Origin: Promicromonospora iranensis
Lineage (GTDB): Bacteria; Actinomycetota; Actinomycetes; Actinomycetales; Cellulomonadaceae
Assembly: GCF_028994775.1 (NCBI RefSeq)
Contig: NZ_JAJQMN010000005.1
Location: 310,001 to 374,000 of the forward strand
Direction of reading: 5' to 3'
Length of the DNA stretch: 64,000 bases
The notes beneath the pieces are model-generated. The model was not told the origin of the DNA and made no database searches. It saw only the letters and a list, made by a program, of their open reading frames with translations. The translations under genes and the position numbers were made by a program. Each line of letters starts with the position of its first letter. The first letter of the stretch is position 1. This document shows, one piece after another, positions 26,213-35,860 of the stretch.

Positions 26213-26833
26213 ATGGCCCGCTACTTCGACGTCCACCCCGTCGACCCCCAGCCGCGCACGATCGCGCAGGTCGTCGCCATGCTCCGCGACGACGCCCTGG
26301 TCGCCTACCCGACCGACTCCTCCTACGCGCTGGGCTGCCGCATGGACTACCACGCCGGCGCGGACCGCATCCGCAGCATCCGCAAGCTCGACGACAAGCA
26401 CCACTTCACGCTGGTGTGCTCGGACTTCGCTCAGCTGGGCCAGCTCGTGAAGCTCGACAACTCGGCGTTCCGGGCCATCAAGTCCGCCACGCCAGGGGCG
26501 TACACGTTCATCCTCCCGGCCACCGCCGAGGTGCCCCGCAGGCTTGCCCACCCCAAGAAGAAGACGGTGGGCGTGCGCATCCCGGACTCTGCCGTCACGC
26601 AGGCGCTGCTGCGCGAGCTGGGGGAGCCGCTGCTGTCCTCGACGCTGATCCTGCCGGACCAGGCCGAGCCGCTGACCGATGGCTGGACCATCAAGGAAGA
26701 GCTCGACCACGTGCTCGACGCCGTCGTCGACGGCGGGGACGCCGGGACCGAGCCGACCACCGTCGTCGACTGGTCCGACGGGTTCCCCGACGTCGTCCGC
26801 GTCGGTGCCGGCGACCCCTCGCGCTTCGAATAA
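26213..26833 (+). CDS. yciO: YciO-type YrdC/Sua5-fold protein
   Basis: 206 residues, closely matching the YciO pattern over the whole length: NPQ-like start, DALVAYPTDSSYALGC, IRKLDDKHHFTLVC, TPGAYTFILPATAEVPRR, KKKTVGVRIPDS and EPLLSSTLILP, ending PTTVVDWSDG. The fold is that of threonylcarbamoyl-AMP synthase (t6A modification). YciO proteins are paralogues whose own role is less certain. Leaderless start behind TAGGCT with a seven-base gap. Confidence 0.85.
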   Translation: MARYFDVHPVDPQPRTIAQVVAMLRDDALVAYPTDSSYALGCRMDYHAGADRIRSIRKLDDKHHFTLVCSDFAQLGQLVKLDNSAFRAIKSATPGAYTFILPATAEVPRRLAHPKKKTVGVRIPDSAVTQALLRELGEPLLSSTLILPDQAEPLTDGWTIKEELDHVLDAVVDGGDAGTEPTTVVDWSDGFPDVVRVGAGDPSRFE

Positions 26834-26843
26834 CCTGGGCCTC

Positions 26844-28277
26844 ATGACGGACCCCACCGGGCTCGAGCAGGCCCGCACCAAGATGACCGAAGCCGGCGTA
26901 GCACCTGCCGCCATCGAGACGTTCACGCGGTTCTACCACCTGCTGCAGTCGGGTGAGAGCGGCCTGATCCGCGAGGACGACGTCGACCCGCTCGTCGACA
27001 TCCCGAACCGCGCGGAGCTGACGATCAGCGACGACGCCGCGGCAGACGCCTTGGCGAGGACCGCGATGCTCAAGCTCAACGGCGGGCTCGGCACGTCCAT
27101 GGGCATGGACCAGGCGAAGTCGCTGCTGCCGGTCCGGGTCGCGCCGGGCGCGGCTGACGGCGCGGGTCCGGTCGGCGGTGAGCCCGAGATGCTCACGTTC
27201 CTCGACATCATCGTCGGTCAGGTCCGGGCGGCCCGGCAGGCCACCGGAGCCCGTCTCCCGCTGCTGTTCATGAACTCCTTCCGCACGCGCGAGGACTCCC
27301 TTGCGGCGCTGGAGCGCTACCCGGACATCGCGGTCGACGGGCTGCCCGTCGACTTCCTGCAGAACCGCGAACCCAAGCTCCTCGCCGACGACCTGACGCC
27401 CGTCACCTGGGAGAAGGACCCTGACCTCGAGTGGTGCCCGCCCGGGCACGGCGACCTGTACCCGGCGCTGCACGCGTCGGGCGTCGTCGTCGCGCTGCTG
27501 GAGGCCGGCTTCCGGTACATGTGCGTCTCCAACTCCGACAACCTGGGTGCCACGCCGGACGCCACGATCGCCGGCTGGTTCGCAGCGTCCGGCGCCCCGT
27601 ACGCCGCCGAGCTCTGCCGCAAGACGCCGGCCGACGTCAAGGGCGGCCAGCTCGTGGTCCGCAAGAGCGACGGCCGCATCGTCCAGCGCGAGACGGCGCA
27701 GACCCACCCCGACGACGTCGCCGTCTCCCTCGACGCGACGCGCCACCCGTTCTTCCACACGAACAACCTCTGGTTCGACCTCGAGGCGCTGGCCGCCGAG
27801 CTGGAGCGGACCTCGGGTGTGCTGGAGCTGCCGCTGATCCGCAACGACAAGACCGTCGACCCCTCCGACCCGTCGTCGCCCAAGGTGGTGCAGATCGAGT
27901 CCGCGATGGGCGCGGCGGTCGCCGTCTTCGAGGGCGCGACGGCGATCGAGGTGGAGCGGTCGCGGTTCCTGCCCGTGAAGACGACCAACGACCTGCTCGT
28001 GCTGCGCTCGGACGTCTACGACCTGACGCCGGACTACCGGCTCGAGGCGCAGGCCCTCGCGCCGCTCGTGGACCTCGACAAGGACTACTACAAGCTCATC
28101 GACGGCTTCACCCAGCGGTTCGCCGCGGGTGCGCCGTCGCTGCGGGACGCCGACTCCCTGACCGTCCGCGGCGACTGGACCTTCGGGTCGGGCGTGCGGG
28201 CCGAGGGCAAGGCGCAGCTCGCCGGCGAGGGTGGCACGGTGCCCGACGGCGCGACGGTGGGTCCGGACGGCATCTGA
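26844..28277 (+). CDS. UTP-glucose-1-phosphate uridylyltransferase, eukaryote-type UDPGP family
   Basis: 477 residues. The signature KLNGGLGTSMGMDQAKSLLPVR binds the nucleotide, and NSDNLGATPD and LPVKTTNDLLVLRSD are later family motifs. It makes UDP-glucose for glycans and trehalose. This belongs to the UDPGP (plant/animal-like) family rather than the GalU type, a pattern known in several actinobacteria. Start behind TAACCT (overlapping the yciO stop) with a seven-base gap, so it could be read through from yciO or initiated by itself. Confidence 0.88.
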   Translation: MTDPTGLEQARTKMTEAGVAPAAIETFTRFYHLLQSGESGLIREDDVDPLVDIPNRAELTISDDAAADALARTAMLKLNGGLGTSMGMDQAKSLLPVRVAPGAADGAGPVGGEPEMLTFLDIIVGQVRAARQATGARLPLLFMNSFRTREDSLAALERYPDIAVDGLPVDFLQNREPKLLADDLTPVTWEKDPDLEWCPPGHGDLYPALHASGVVVALLEAGFRYMCVSNSDNLGATPDATIAGWFAASGAPYAAELCRKTPADVKGGQLVVRKSDGRIVQRETAQTHPDDVAVSLDATRHPFFHTNNLWFDLEALAAELERTSGVLELPLIRNDKTVDPSDPSSPKVVQIESAMGAAVAVFEGATAIEVERSRFLPVKTTNDLLVLRSDVYDLTPDYRLEAQALAPLVDLDKDYYKLIDGFTQRFAAGAPSLRDADSLTVRGDWTFGSGVRAEGKAQLAGEGGTVPDGATVGPDGI

Positions 28278-28341
28278 CGGGCGCGGGCGCCGTGGGTGCG
28301 TGGGTGCGGGCGGTGGTCGCCGGCGCGGCGCGCCGGGCCCA

Positions 28342-28449
28342 GCGTGGTCGGTAGAACGTCGGGTGGTCGGCAGAACGTCAGGTAGTCGGTACCTCGGAAT
28401 ACCGACTACCTGACGTTCTGCCGACCACCCGACCTTTTGCCGACCACGC
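28342..28449. terminator. Very long hairpin (about 50-bp stem) between convergent genes
   Basis: Bases 28342-28391 pair with 28400-28449 over about 50 positions with one mismatch and two G-T pairs around an eight-base loop. The inner 29 pairs are perfect. The left arm is built of repeats of GTGGTCGGYAGAACGTC followed by GTAGTCGGT. It lies between the ends of the UGPase and GH89 genes. Bidirectional termination is the plain reading, but the stem is far longer than usual. Confidence 0.75.
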
Positions 28450-28530
28450 CTACCACCGCTGATCCCCGCGCCGCGTGGCACACCGACCTCTGCCGGCCGC
28501 CGGGCCGCGCCGGCTGCCGAGCCACGCCGG

Positions 28531-30933
28531 TCATGCGGTGCCGGGTTGCCGCGCGCCGCGCCACGTCTCCTCGAGGGCGACGATGCGTTCGCGTAGTGCG
28601 GTGGGATCACTGTCCGGCGGGACCGGACCCCGCACCGCGGCGTCGGCCAGCCAGTCCGCCCAGGCCTGCCAGCGCGGTAGGTAGAGGTCCCGGACCAGGC
28701 CCTGCCAGTGCCTGCCCGAGTAGTCGTGCAGGCCGTTGTGCTGCCCGCCCCAGACGCTGACGATGCTCCGCGCCTCGCGTTCCATGGCGTCCCGCTCGGC
28801 GGTCGTGTCGCCCCAGGCGCGGGCGGCGTCGATCCAGGTGGCGACCCGGGTCTCGGGGCGGGCACCGGCCAGGTCGTCGAGCTCCTGCAGGTCCGCGCGC
28901 AGTCTGCTCATGTGGGCGCGGACGCCGTCCGGGTCGCCCGCCCGCGCCGCCGCCAGGATGTCGCGCACGTGCACCCGCGTACCCTGCGCGAGGACGTGAC
29001 CGGTGAGCTCGGCGATGTCGGCGCTCAGCACCTCCCGAGCAGCGTCAGGTACGGGGCCGGACCCGGTGCTTGGCGTCCTCTCCGACCTCGTGCCCGGTGC
29101 CGTCCCCGCTCTCGCGCCCGCCGTCGTGCCTGCCAGGTTGTCGCGGACCTCCGTGAGTTCCCGCACCGCCTCGGCCAGCCGGGGGAGTGCGGCGGCGATC
29201 GCGGGATCATTCTCGGCATCCACGTTGGACGACGGCGTGGGCGGCTCGGTCTCCGCGGCCGCGCCGTCGTCCGGCGTCGTCCCGACGCCCGCATCCGCCC
29301 CACCGCCCGCCGTGGTCCCGCCGCTGATGGCCTCGCCCGCGCTGCGCTGGGCGGGGAACGGGAGCCCCGCGGTCCAGGGGCGAGCGATGACGGGCGTCGG
29401 GATGGAGCGGGTGCGGCCGTCCGCATAGAGTGTCGAATAAATAGTGTGCCAAGCGCGTAGCGCCAGCCGTGCCAGGTTCGCGCGCTGCTCACCATCCAGC
29501 CCTGATGGGCCGCCCGGAGCAGGATGCCGGTCCGACAAGCCGTACCGGTCCAGGACGAACTGTTCGAGCCAGCCGTCGAGGTCGTCGGGGGAGCGTGGCG
29601 CGTCGTCCCACGCGAGGTCGGTCGCGAGCTCGTAGAAGACCTCGTTGTTCTCGATGGCCTCGGGGGCGAGGCCGATGCCGCGCAGGTGCGGGACGCCGTC
29701 GGGCAGGGCGCGCACGTCCCGGACCAGGCCGCGCAGGTCGCCGAACAGTGCCGGCCGGCCCCCGAAGTTGTGCAGCGCGCACCAGACCCAGGGGCGCCCG
29801 GCGAGCGGGGCACCGTCGGCCAGGAGGGCGGTGTGCAGGGGCGCGTGCTCGCCCCAGAGGTCCAGGACGAGCGTGCGGTCGGCAGGGACGTCGCGCAGGT
29901 AGGCGGCCACACGGTCGGGCGTCCAGAACGCGCCCTTGTAGTGGAAGGGCCAGCCCTGGAGCACCCAGACGGCGCCGGGGTCCGCGGCGGCCAGGGCACG
30001 GTAGGTGCCGCGGCCGGCGGCGCGCAGGTACCCGACGTCGTCCGACGGCGGCACCGACTCGATGTACGGGTCGACGGCGTAGTACCCGGATCCCGGGCCG
30101 AGCAGCTCCCGCTGGACCTGCGCGGACGTCGCGAACAGCTCCTGGAACCGCGACGACTCGGGGTGCAGGAGGGGAATCCGCCAGCCCTGCCACTCGATCT
30201 CGCCGGCGGGGTGTTCGGCCGTGGAGTGGACGTCGTCCGGGCCGGGCCCCGCGAGAGCCGGCGGGACGTGTCCGCCGAACGCGGGGAGCACCGGCGTCAT
30301 GCCGAGCTCGCGCATCCGGGCCAGGACCCGCCGGGCCAGGTCGACGCGCCGCTCGGCCCACCGGGCAGGGAGCGGTCCGCCGAACGAGTGCATGCCGCCC
30401 ATGAACGTCCAGGGGAAGTGCGCCGCGCCGCCCAGCCACTCGGCGGTCTCGGCGTCGGACAGCCCGGCCCGGCGGAACGTCTCGGCCAGCACCGCCTCGT
30501 GTGCCACCAGCATGAGCGGGTGCGTGACACCGTGCAGGGCCATCCAGTCGATCTCGCGCTCCCAGCGGTCCCAGCCCCAGAACGGCGTCGAGTACCCGAA
30601 GGTCACGACGTTCAGGTAGTACCGGATCTCGTGCGGCGACGAGACGACGGCGCGTGACGCATCGGGCAGCGCGCGCACGCCACCGTTCACGCGGGGCCGC
30701 TGCCAGGTCAGCCGTGTCCCGAGCGTCTCGCGGACGTACCGGGCCAGCGCGACCGACGCGGCGACCGGGCTGGTCGCCCGGATCGTCAGCCGGCCGTCCT
30801 CGGCCCGGTAGTCCGCTGTGTCGTGCGGTGCGGCGTGCAGCGCGAACTCTGGCATGGGCTCGACGGTGATCTGCCGCGGGTCCAGGCCCGCCCGCTCGGC
30901 GACGCCGCGCACGGCGTCGGCCCACGCGCTCAC
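28531..30933 (-). CDS. GH89 alpha-N-acetylglucosaminidase (NAGLU-like)
   Basis: 800 residues with the GH89 layout: an N-terminal small domain, RYYLNVVTFGYSTPFWGWDRWEREIDWMA at about 105-133, ALHGVTHPLM, GPLPARW and PAFGGHVPPAL, then the YAVDPYIES segment and a helical C-terminal domain. It removes terminal alpha-linked GlcNAc from glycans such as mucin-type or heparan-like chains. Two low-complexity insertions (about residues 515-570 and 600-630) interrupt the C-terminal part. No signal peptide is seen, so it likely acts on imported oligosaccharides. GTG start overlapping the upstream stop (GTGA); last gene of a five-gene operon. Confidence 0.85.
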   Translation of the reverse strand: MSAWADAVRGVAERAGLDPRQITVEPMPEFALHAAPHDTADYRAEDGRLTIRATSPVAASVALARYVRETLGTRLTWQRPRVNGGVRALPDASRAVVSSPHEIRYYLNVVTFGYSTPFWGWDRWEREIDWMALHGVTHPLMLVAHEAVLAETFRRAGLSDAETAEWLGGAAHFPWTFMGGMHSFGGPLPARWAERRVDLARRVLARMRELGMTPVLPAFGGHVPPALAGPGPDDVHSTAEHPAGEIEWQGWRIPLLHPESSRFQELFATSAQVQRELLGPGSGYYAVDPYIESVPPSDDVGYLRAAGRGTYRALAAADPGAVWVLQGWPFHYKGAFWTPDRVAAYLRDVPADRTLVLDLWGEHAPLHTALLADGAPLAGRPWVWCALHNFGGRPALFGDLRGLVRDVRALPDGVPHLRGIGLAPEAIENNEVFYELATDLAWDDAPRSPDDLDGWLEQFVLDRYGLSDRHPAPGGPSGLDGEQRANLARLALRAWHTIYSTLYADGRTRSIPTPVIARPWTAGLPFPAQRSAGEAISGGTTAGGGADAGVGTTPDDGAAAETEPPTPSSNVDAENDPAIAAALPRLAEAVRELTEVRDNLAGTTAGARAGTAPGTRSERTPSTGSGPVPDAAREVLSADIAELTGHVLAQGTRVHVRDILAAARAGDPDGVRAHMSRLRADLQELDDLAGARPETRVATWIDAARAWGDTTAERDAMEREARSIVSVWGGQHNGLHDYSGRHWQGLVRDLYLPRWQAWADWLADAAVRGPVPPDSDPTALRERIVALEETWRGARQPGTA

Positions 30934-32447
30934 CGCGCACCCCCTCCGACGCTGCCCGGTCCCAAGCTGCCCGGTCCGACGCTGCCCCGGCTGGAACTAC
31001 GGCCCAGGAAGCTCAGCGCCGCACCGGACCACGACCCGAAGTCCACCACGCCCGCCCCCGCCCGCGACTCCTCCGCGGCGAACGCCATGAGGTGGCTGTC
31101 CAGCGCCGTGGCGAACGACAGCTCGCCCCGGCCGACGGCGTCGTCGGCCACCGCCCGGCAGAACGCGTCCATGAGGCCGTCGTCGCCGCCGGCATGACCG
31201 CCGCGACCGCTCGGTCCGCCGTCGGCCATGGCACCGGGTGTGGCACCGGGTGTGGCGCCGTCCGCCGCGCCGGGTACGAGGCCTGAGCCCGGGTCCGGGA
31301 CCGGCTGGGCCAGGAGCGTGTGGGTGGCATGGCCGAGCGGCCCGTCCGTGCCGGACTCGACCAGCCTCGCGCCGGGCACGGCTTCCGGCAGCCGGCCGGA
31401 CGGCGAGAACAGGTCGACGCGGATCTCGCCCGACTCCATGTGCCCGTGCAACTGCCCACGCGTCCCGGTGATCGCCAGGTGCCGCGTGTTCTCGGCGGTG
31501 AACGCGCTGGCCGTGAGCGTGGCGGTCAGGCCGGACGGGAACCGCAGGAGCGTCTGCTGGTGGTCGGCCACGTCGTTGTCCGAGTGATAGACGCAGCGTC
31601 CGTACGGCCCTCGTCGCAGGGCGGCGAGGCGGCCGGCGGGGGACAGGTCGTCGCCGAGCATCGTGACCGGATGGCCCGTGTGGTCGCGCAGGGCGTCCAG
31701 GTAGTAGCGCGGCGCGAAGAAGGGGCAGTCCGCGGCGGCCGGACAGCCGTCGGTGCAGCGGGCCGGGGCGCCGACGGGCGCGTTCTCGGGGCGGAAGTGC
31801 AGCAACGATCCCTCGCTCACCACCGTCCGGGGAGCCGCGCCGGCGAGCCAGCGGATCAGGTCGAGGTCGTGGCAGGTCTTGGCGAGCACCATCGGGCTCG
31901 ACTCGGCGGTGTTGCGCCAGTTGCCCCGCACGAACGAGTGCGCGAAGTGCCAGAACCCGATGTTCTCGCGTACCTCGATCGTCGCGAGGTCGCCGAGTGC
32001 GCCCGCCTCGACGACGGCCCGCACGGCACGCCAGAACGGCGCGAACCGCAGCACGTGCCCGACGGCGATGCGGGCGTCCGTCCGCCGCACCACGCGCGCC
32101 AGCTCGGCGAGGTCGGTCAGCGACGGCGCGGCGGGCTTCTCCAGCAGCATCGGCAGCCCGGCCCCGGCGACCGCGGTGGCGGCGGCGACGTGGAGGGCGT
32201 CGGGGAGCGCGACGATCACGGCGTCGGGCCGCAGTCGGCCGAGGTCCGCGACCAGGTCCTCCCAGCCGGGGTACCGGGCGGCCGTTGTGCCGGCCAGGGC
32301 ATCCAGCCGGGCGTGGTCGGGGTCGGCGACGGCAACGATCCGGGCGCGGTCCGGATGCGCCCGGACCCAGCGGCCGTAGGCGTCGGCGCCGCGCCCGCCG
32401 GCGCCGAGGACGGCCAGGCGGACGGGCGTCGTCGTCGTTCCGGTCAT
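30930..32447 (-). CDS. Gfo/Idh/MocA-family oxidoreductase with Cys cluster
   Basis: 505 residues, longer than the usual 350-400. The Rossmann motif VRLAVLGAGGRGADAYG binds NAD(P), and EKPAAPSL carries the usual Lys. It contains a subfamily Cys motif (CTDGCPAAADCPF, then GRCVYHSDND), possibly a metal site. A Pro/Gly-rich insertion lies at about 405-440. It probably oxidises or reduces the sugar released by the GH89 enzyme. ATGA overlap with the permease gene and GTGA overlap with GH89 tie it into the operon. Confidence 0.82.
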   Translation of the reverse strand: MTGTTTTPVRLAVLGAGGRGADAYGRWVRAHPDRARIVAVADPDHARLDALAGTTAARYPGWEDLVADLGRLRPDAVIVALPDALHVAAATAVAGAGLPMLLEKPAAPSLTDLAELARVVRRTDARIAVGHVLRFAPFWRAVRAVVEAGALGDLATIEVRENIGFWHFAHSFVRGNWRNTAESSPMVLAKTCHDLDLIRWLAGAAPRTVVSEGSLLHFRPENAPVGAPARCTDGCPAAADCPFFAPRYYLDALRDHTGHPVTMLGDDLSPAGRLAALRRGPYGRCVYHSDNDVADHQQTLLRFPSGLTATLTASAFTAENTRHLAITGTRGQLHGHMESGEIRVDLFSPSGRLPEAVPGARLVESGTDGPLGHATHTLLAQPVPDPGSGLVPGAADGATPGATPGAMADGGPSGRGGHAGGDDGLMDAFCRAVADDAVGRGELSFATALDSHLMAFAAEESRAGAGVVDFGSWSGAALSFLGRSSSRGSVGPGSLGPGSVGGGAR

Positions 32448-33328
32448 CGTTCCGCTCCCTGCACCAGGCCCGACACGATGTATCGCTGCGCGAGGAAGAA
32501 GACGATCACCACGGGGACCGTCACCGCTATCGAGCCGGCCAGGAGCACCGTGACGGGCACCTGGAAGTCTCCGAGCTGTGCGATCCCGAGCGGCGCCGTC
32601 CAGAGGCCGCGGTGCTGCACCAGGAACAGCAGGGCGTAGAAGTACTCGTTCCAGGCGATCATGAACACGTAGATGGCGGTGGCCACCACCCCGGGGATCG
32701 CGATGGGCAGCACCACCCGGACCAGCAGCTGCCCGAGCGAGCAGCCGTCCATGATCGCCGCCTCCTCGACGCTCTGCGGCAGCGCGAGGAAGAAGTTCCG
32801 CATCATGTACAGGGCGACCGGAACCGTGGCCGCGACGTAGACGATCAGCAGCCCCACCAGGGTGCTCGTCAGGCCGAGCCGGGACAGGATGACGAACTTC
32901 GGGACCGCCAGGACGATCCCGGGGAACAGATAGACCGCCAGGATGATGCCGTTGGTGACGGCCCGGCCGCGGTACCGCACGCGGGCGGCCGCGTAGGCGC
33001 CGAGCACGCAGACCAGGATGCTCAGGATGACGGTCCCCACGGCGACGCCCAGCGAGTTGAGCACGAACCGGCCGAGTCCGAACCCGCCGTCGGCCTCGTC
33101 CCGCATCGCCGTGGCGAAGGCCGACAGGTCCAGCTCGGTCGGCAGCCCGAGCGGGTCGCGGGTCACCTCCGCGTACGGCCGTACGGACAGCACGACGCCG
33201 TACACCACCGGCCCCAGCGACCACAGGAGCGCGACGGCGACCACCACGGCGCGGCCGGCCCGCGACGCCCGCGTGGACCGGACACCGCCCATGGCTCCCC
33301 GCTGCGGTCCGCTCCTCAGCCGCGTCAT
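32444..33328 (-). CDS. CUT1 sugar ABC transporter permease (MalG-like)
   Basis: 294 residues, six membrane helices, with the cytoplasmic EAA loop EEAAIMDGCSLGQLLVRVVLP that docks the ATPase. It pairs with the MalF-like permease gene 21 bases upstream. It imports an oligosaccharide, presumably alpha-GlcNAc-containing given the operon. No ATPase gene is present in the window, so a shared MsiK-type ATPase is implied. Confidence 0.88.
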   Translation of the reverse strand: MTRLRSGPQRGAMGGVRSTRASRAGRAVVVAVALLWSLGPVVYGVVLSVRPYAEVTRDPLGLPTELDLSAFATAMRDEADGGFGLGRFVLNSLGVAVGTVILSILVCVLGAYAAARVRYRGRAVTNGIILAVYLFPGIVLAVPKFVILSRLGLTSTLVGLLIVYVAATVPVALYMMRNFFLALPQSVEEAAIMDGCSLGQLLVRVVLPIAIPGVVATAIYVFMIAWNEYFYALLFLVQHRGLWTAPLGIAQLGDFQVPVTVLLAGSIAVTVPVVIVFFLAQRYIVSGLVQGAER

Positions 33329-33349
33329 GACTCTCCCCTCATGCTTCCC

Positions 33350-34330
33350 TCATGATTCGTCGGTCCGCCGGGACAGCAGCACGTACCCCGCGAGGAGCAC
33401 ACACAGGATGAGGCTCATGAGCAGCCCGAACGCGGCGGCGCTGCCGATGTCGGCCTTGGTGACGAGCTCGGTGTACACCTGGATGGCCATGACTTGCGTG
33501 CTCCCGGCGCCCTCGGTGAGCAGGTAGACGTCGTCGAAGGTCTGGAACGACCAGATGAAGCGCAGGAGCAGGAGCAGCAGGGCCACCGCTCGCAGCTGCG
33601 GAAGCAGGATGAACCGCAGGACCTGCCGACGGTTCGCACCGTCGAGCGCCGCGGCCTCCTCGATCTCACCGGGTACCGACTGGAGCCGCGCGGTGAGGAA
33701 CAGGAACGCGAGCGGCGCCGACTTCCAGATGTCGAACAGCACGACCACGAGCAGCGCGACCGGCACCGGGATGCCCCAGACCTCCGCAGAGGTGGTGCTG
33801 AGGAAGCCCACGGGCGTGTCCCAGCCGAGGTACGCACGGCCGAACGCGTTGACCACGCCGTACTGCGGGTTGAGCGCCGTCTTCCAGATCGTGGCGGCGG
33901 CGACCACCGGCAGCACGTACGGCACGAGCAGCAGGGCGCGCACCAGGCCGCGCCCGGCGAACGGCCGTCGCAGCGCGAGCGCGAGCACGAGGCCCACGGC
34001 CAGCGACCCCACCGCCGTCAGGCCCGCGTAGAGCACGGTGGTCCAGAGCGCGCCCCAGAACGCCTGCGACGCCGCGGCCTGGCGGAAGTTGTCCAGCGTC
34101 CACTCCACGGGCTCGGTCCCGAGGAACGGGATGTCGACGAGCCGGATCTCGGAGAACCCGAACACCACCACCAGGACGAACGGCAGCAGGACGACCAGGG
34201 CGACCACCGCCAGCGACGGCGAGACGAGCAGCCACCCCGAGCGGTTCGCGCGCTGGGCCGCCGTCGTCGGACGGGTGACCGCCGCTCGGCGGGCCCTTCC
34301 GGGACGAACCTGCGTCGGACCGGCCGTCAC
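33350..34330 (-). CDS. CUT1 sugar ABC transporter permease (MalF-like)
   Basis: 326 residues. A short charged N-terminus precedes six helices, and the EAA motif is EEAAALDGANRRQVLRFILLP. GTG start overlapping the binding-protein stop (GTGA), so the two are translationally coupled. Confidence 0.88.
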   Translation of the reverse strand: MTAGPTQVRPGRARRAAVTRPTTAAQRANRSGWLLVSPSLAVVALVVLLPFVLVVVFGFSEIRLVDIPFLGTEPVEWTLDNFRQAAASQAFWGALWTTVLYAGLTAVGSLAVGLVLALALRRPFAGRGLVRALLLVPYVLPVVAAATIWKTALNPQYGVVNAFGRAYLGWDTPVGFLSTTSAEVWGIPVPVALLVVVLFDIWKSAPLAFLFLTARLQSVPGEIEEAAALDGANRRQVLRFILLPQLRAVALLLLLLRFIWSFQTFDDVYLLTEGAGSTQVMAIQVYTELVTKADIGSAAAFGLLMSLILCVLLAGYVLLSRRTDES

Positions 34331-35727
34331 AGGTCCTGCTGCAGCGCCGTCACGTCGGCGGCCATCTGCTGGGTCACCTCCGCGGGGTCAGATCCCCGGT
34401 ACAACGGGTCGAGCTGCTGCGCGAGGGTGCCCTGCGTGGCGACCAGGCCGGCGAGGGTGGCGTCGGGCGTGCCCTGGCCCCAGCGGGAGACGGCGGCCAT
34501 GCCCTCGCCCATCGCGGTGACCAGGTCGTCGCCGTACACCTCTCCGACCGAGGACTCGACCTTCGGCCCGAAGCCCAGACCGCCCCACGCGTCGAGGTAT
34601 TCGGTCGGGCTCGCGGGGGTCCCCGTGCGCAGCGGGAGGCGGCCCTCCGTGGCGACGGCGAGCGTGTCGGCGTACCCCTCGCCCATGACGAACTCGATGT
34701 ACTGACGCGCCTCGTCGGTGTCCGCGCGCGCCGGGACCGCGTAGGCGAGGGTGGCGCCGAACTGCGCGGGCTCCTGCGCCGAGCCGGCGGGCGGTTCCAG
34801 CACCGTGATGAAGCCTGAGCTCTCAGCGAGGAACGCCGGGTCGTCGGCGCACTCCTTGCACGACGGCGGCACCGCCTCGTCAAGATTCGCCAGCTCGTCG
34901 AGGATGTGCGTGGAGAAGAGCAGCATCGCGGCGTCTCCCGCCATGTACGCGGCCCGTGCGGACTCGACGTCGTAGTCGCCGGCGACCGACGAGTCGCGCA
35001 GCTCCTTGAAGAACCCGGCCGCCTCCGTGCACTCGGGCGAGTCGATGGTGACCTCGCCGCTCGTCACGAGCTCGCAGCCCGCCGACTGGAAGATCGACTC
35101 GATGCCCTCCGTGCCCGAGGCGGTGCCCGACTGGGTGCCGAGCGCGATGCCCGTGATGCCGAGCTCGTCCTTGACGGTGGTCGCGGCCTCGGCGAGCTCG
35201 GCGACGGTGGTCGGCACCTCGGCACCGGCCTCCTCGAGCAGGTCGGTGCGGTAGGCGATGAGATGCACCCAGCCGTCGCTCGGCACGGCGGCGATCGTCT
35301 CAGCGCCGTCCTCCTGGACGGTGACCGCGCTGAGCGCGTTCTCGTTGAAGGTGGCGGGGTCCAGCGTGTCCATCGCTTCCTGCACGACGTCGGTGTCGAG
35401 CAGCCCCTGGGACTGCCAGGACGTGATCTGCGAGGCGCCGGCGAGGACGACATCGGGCACCTCGCCCGACGCGGCGCCCGTGACCAGCGCCTGGTCCTGG
35501 TCGGCCGCCGCGAGCGGGACGACGTCGACCGCGATGCCGGTCTCCTCGGTGAACCGTTCGGCGACCGCTTCCTGCGCGGCCACACGCTCCGGTGTGGACT
35601 GTGGCGTCCAGAAGGTGATGGATTCGGCCTGCCCCTCCTGCTCGGCACTCGGGCCGCAGGCGGCGAGGAGGGTGGCGACGGCGGTCAGTGCGACGACGAC
35701 GGCGGACGAGCGGATGCGACGGTGCAT
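34327..35727 (-). CDS. Extracellular sugar-binding lipoprotein of the CUT1 importer
   Basis: 466 residues with a lipoprotein signal: MHRRIRSS, then a hydrophobic stretch ending in the lipobox LAAC, with Cys24 as the lipidated residue. It is a type 1 solute-binding protein (SITFWTPQSTPERVAAQEAV start). First gene of the five-gene operon (binding protein, two permeases, oxidoreductase, GH89). The ligand is presumably a GlcNAc-terminated oligosaccharide. Confidence 0.88.
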   Translation of the reverse strand: MHRRIRSSAVVVALTAVATLLAACGPSAEQEGQAESITFWTPQSTPERVAAQEAVAERFTEETGIAVDVVPLAAADQDQALVTGAASGEVPDVVLAGASQITSWQSQGLLDTDVVQEAMDTLDPATFNENALSAVTVQEDGAETIAAVPSDGWVHLIAYRTDLLEEAGAEVPTTVAELAEAATTVKDELGITGIALGTQSGTASGTEGIESIFQSAGCELVTSGEVTIDSPECTEAAGFFKELRDSSVAGDYDVESARAAYMAGDAAMLLFSTHILDELANLDEAVPPSCKECADDPAFLAESSGFITVLEPPAGSAQEPAQFGATLAYAVPARADTDEARQYIEFVMGEGYADTLAVATEGRLPLRTGTPASPTEYLDAWGGLGFGPKVESSVGEVYGDDLVTAMGEGMAAVSRWGQGTPDATLAGLVATQGTLAQQLDPLYRGSDPAEVTQQMAADVTALQQDL

Positions 35728-35767
35728 TGGTCCCTCTTCGGTGCTGGTGCCGGTGCGGGTGTCCCAG

Positions 35768-35796
35768 AGACTTCACCCGCACGCCGGGTCAGTCAA
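35768..35796 (-). promoter_or_regulatory. Possible promoter of the GlcNAc-glycan operon
   Basis: On the minus strand TTGACT is followed after 17 bases by AAGTCT. The -35 is good and the -10 is weak. No operator palindrome was recognised in this gap. Confidence 0.3.
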
Positions 35797-35860
35797 GGCT
35801 GACGCGCGGGAGGACCCGTGCTCGCCGCCGACCGGGTCCGCTGCGGGGCTCCAAACGAGT

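Noticed and set aside
28342-28449. Repeat-rich hairpin as a CRISPR fragment
   Set aside because: Units are adjacent with no unique spacers, and no cas genes are near.
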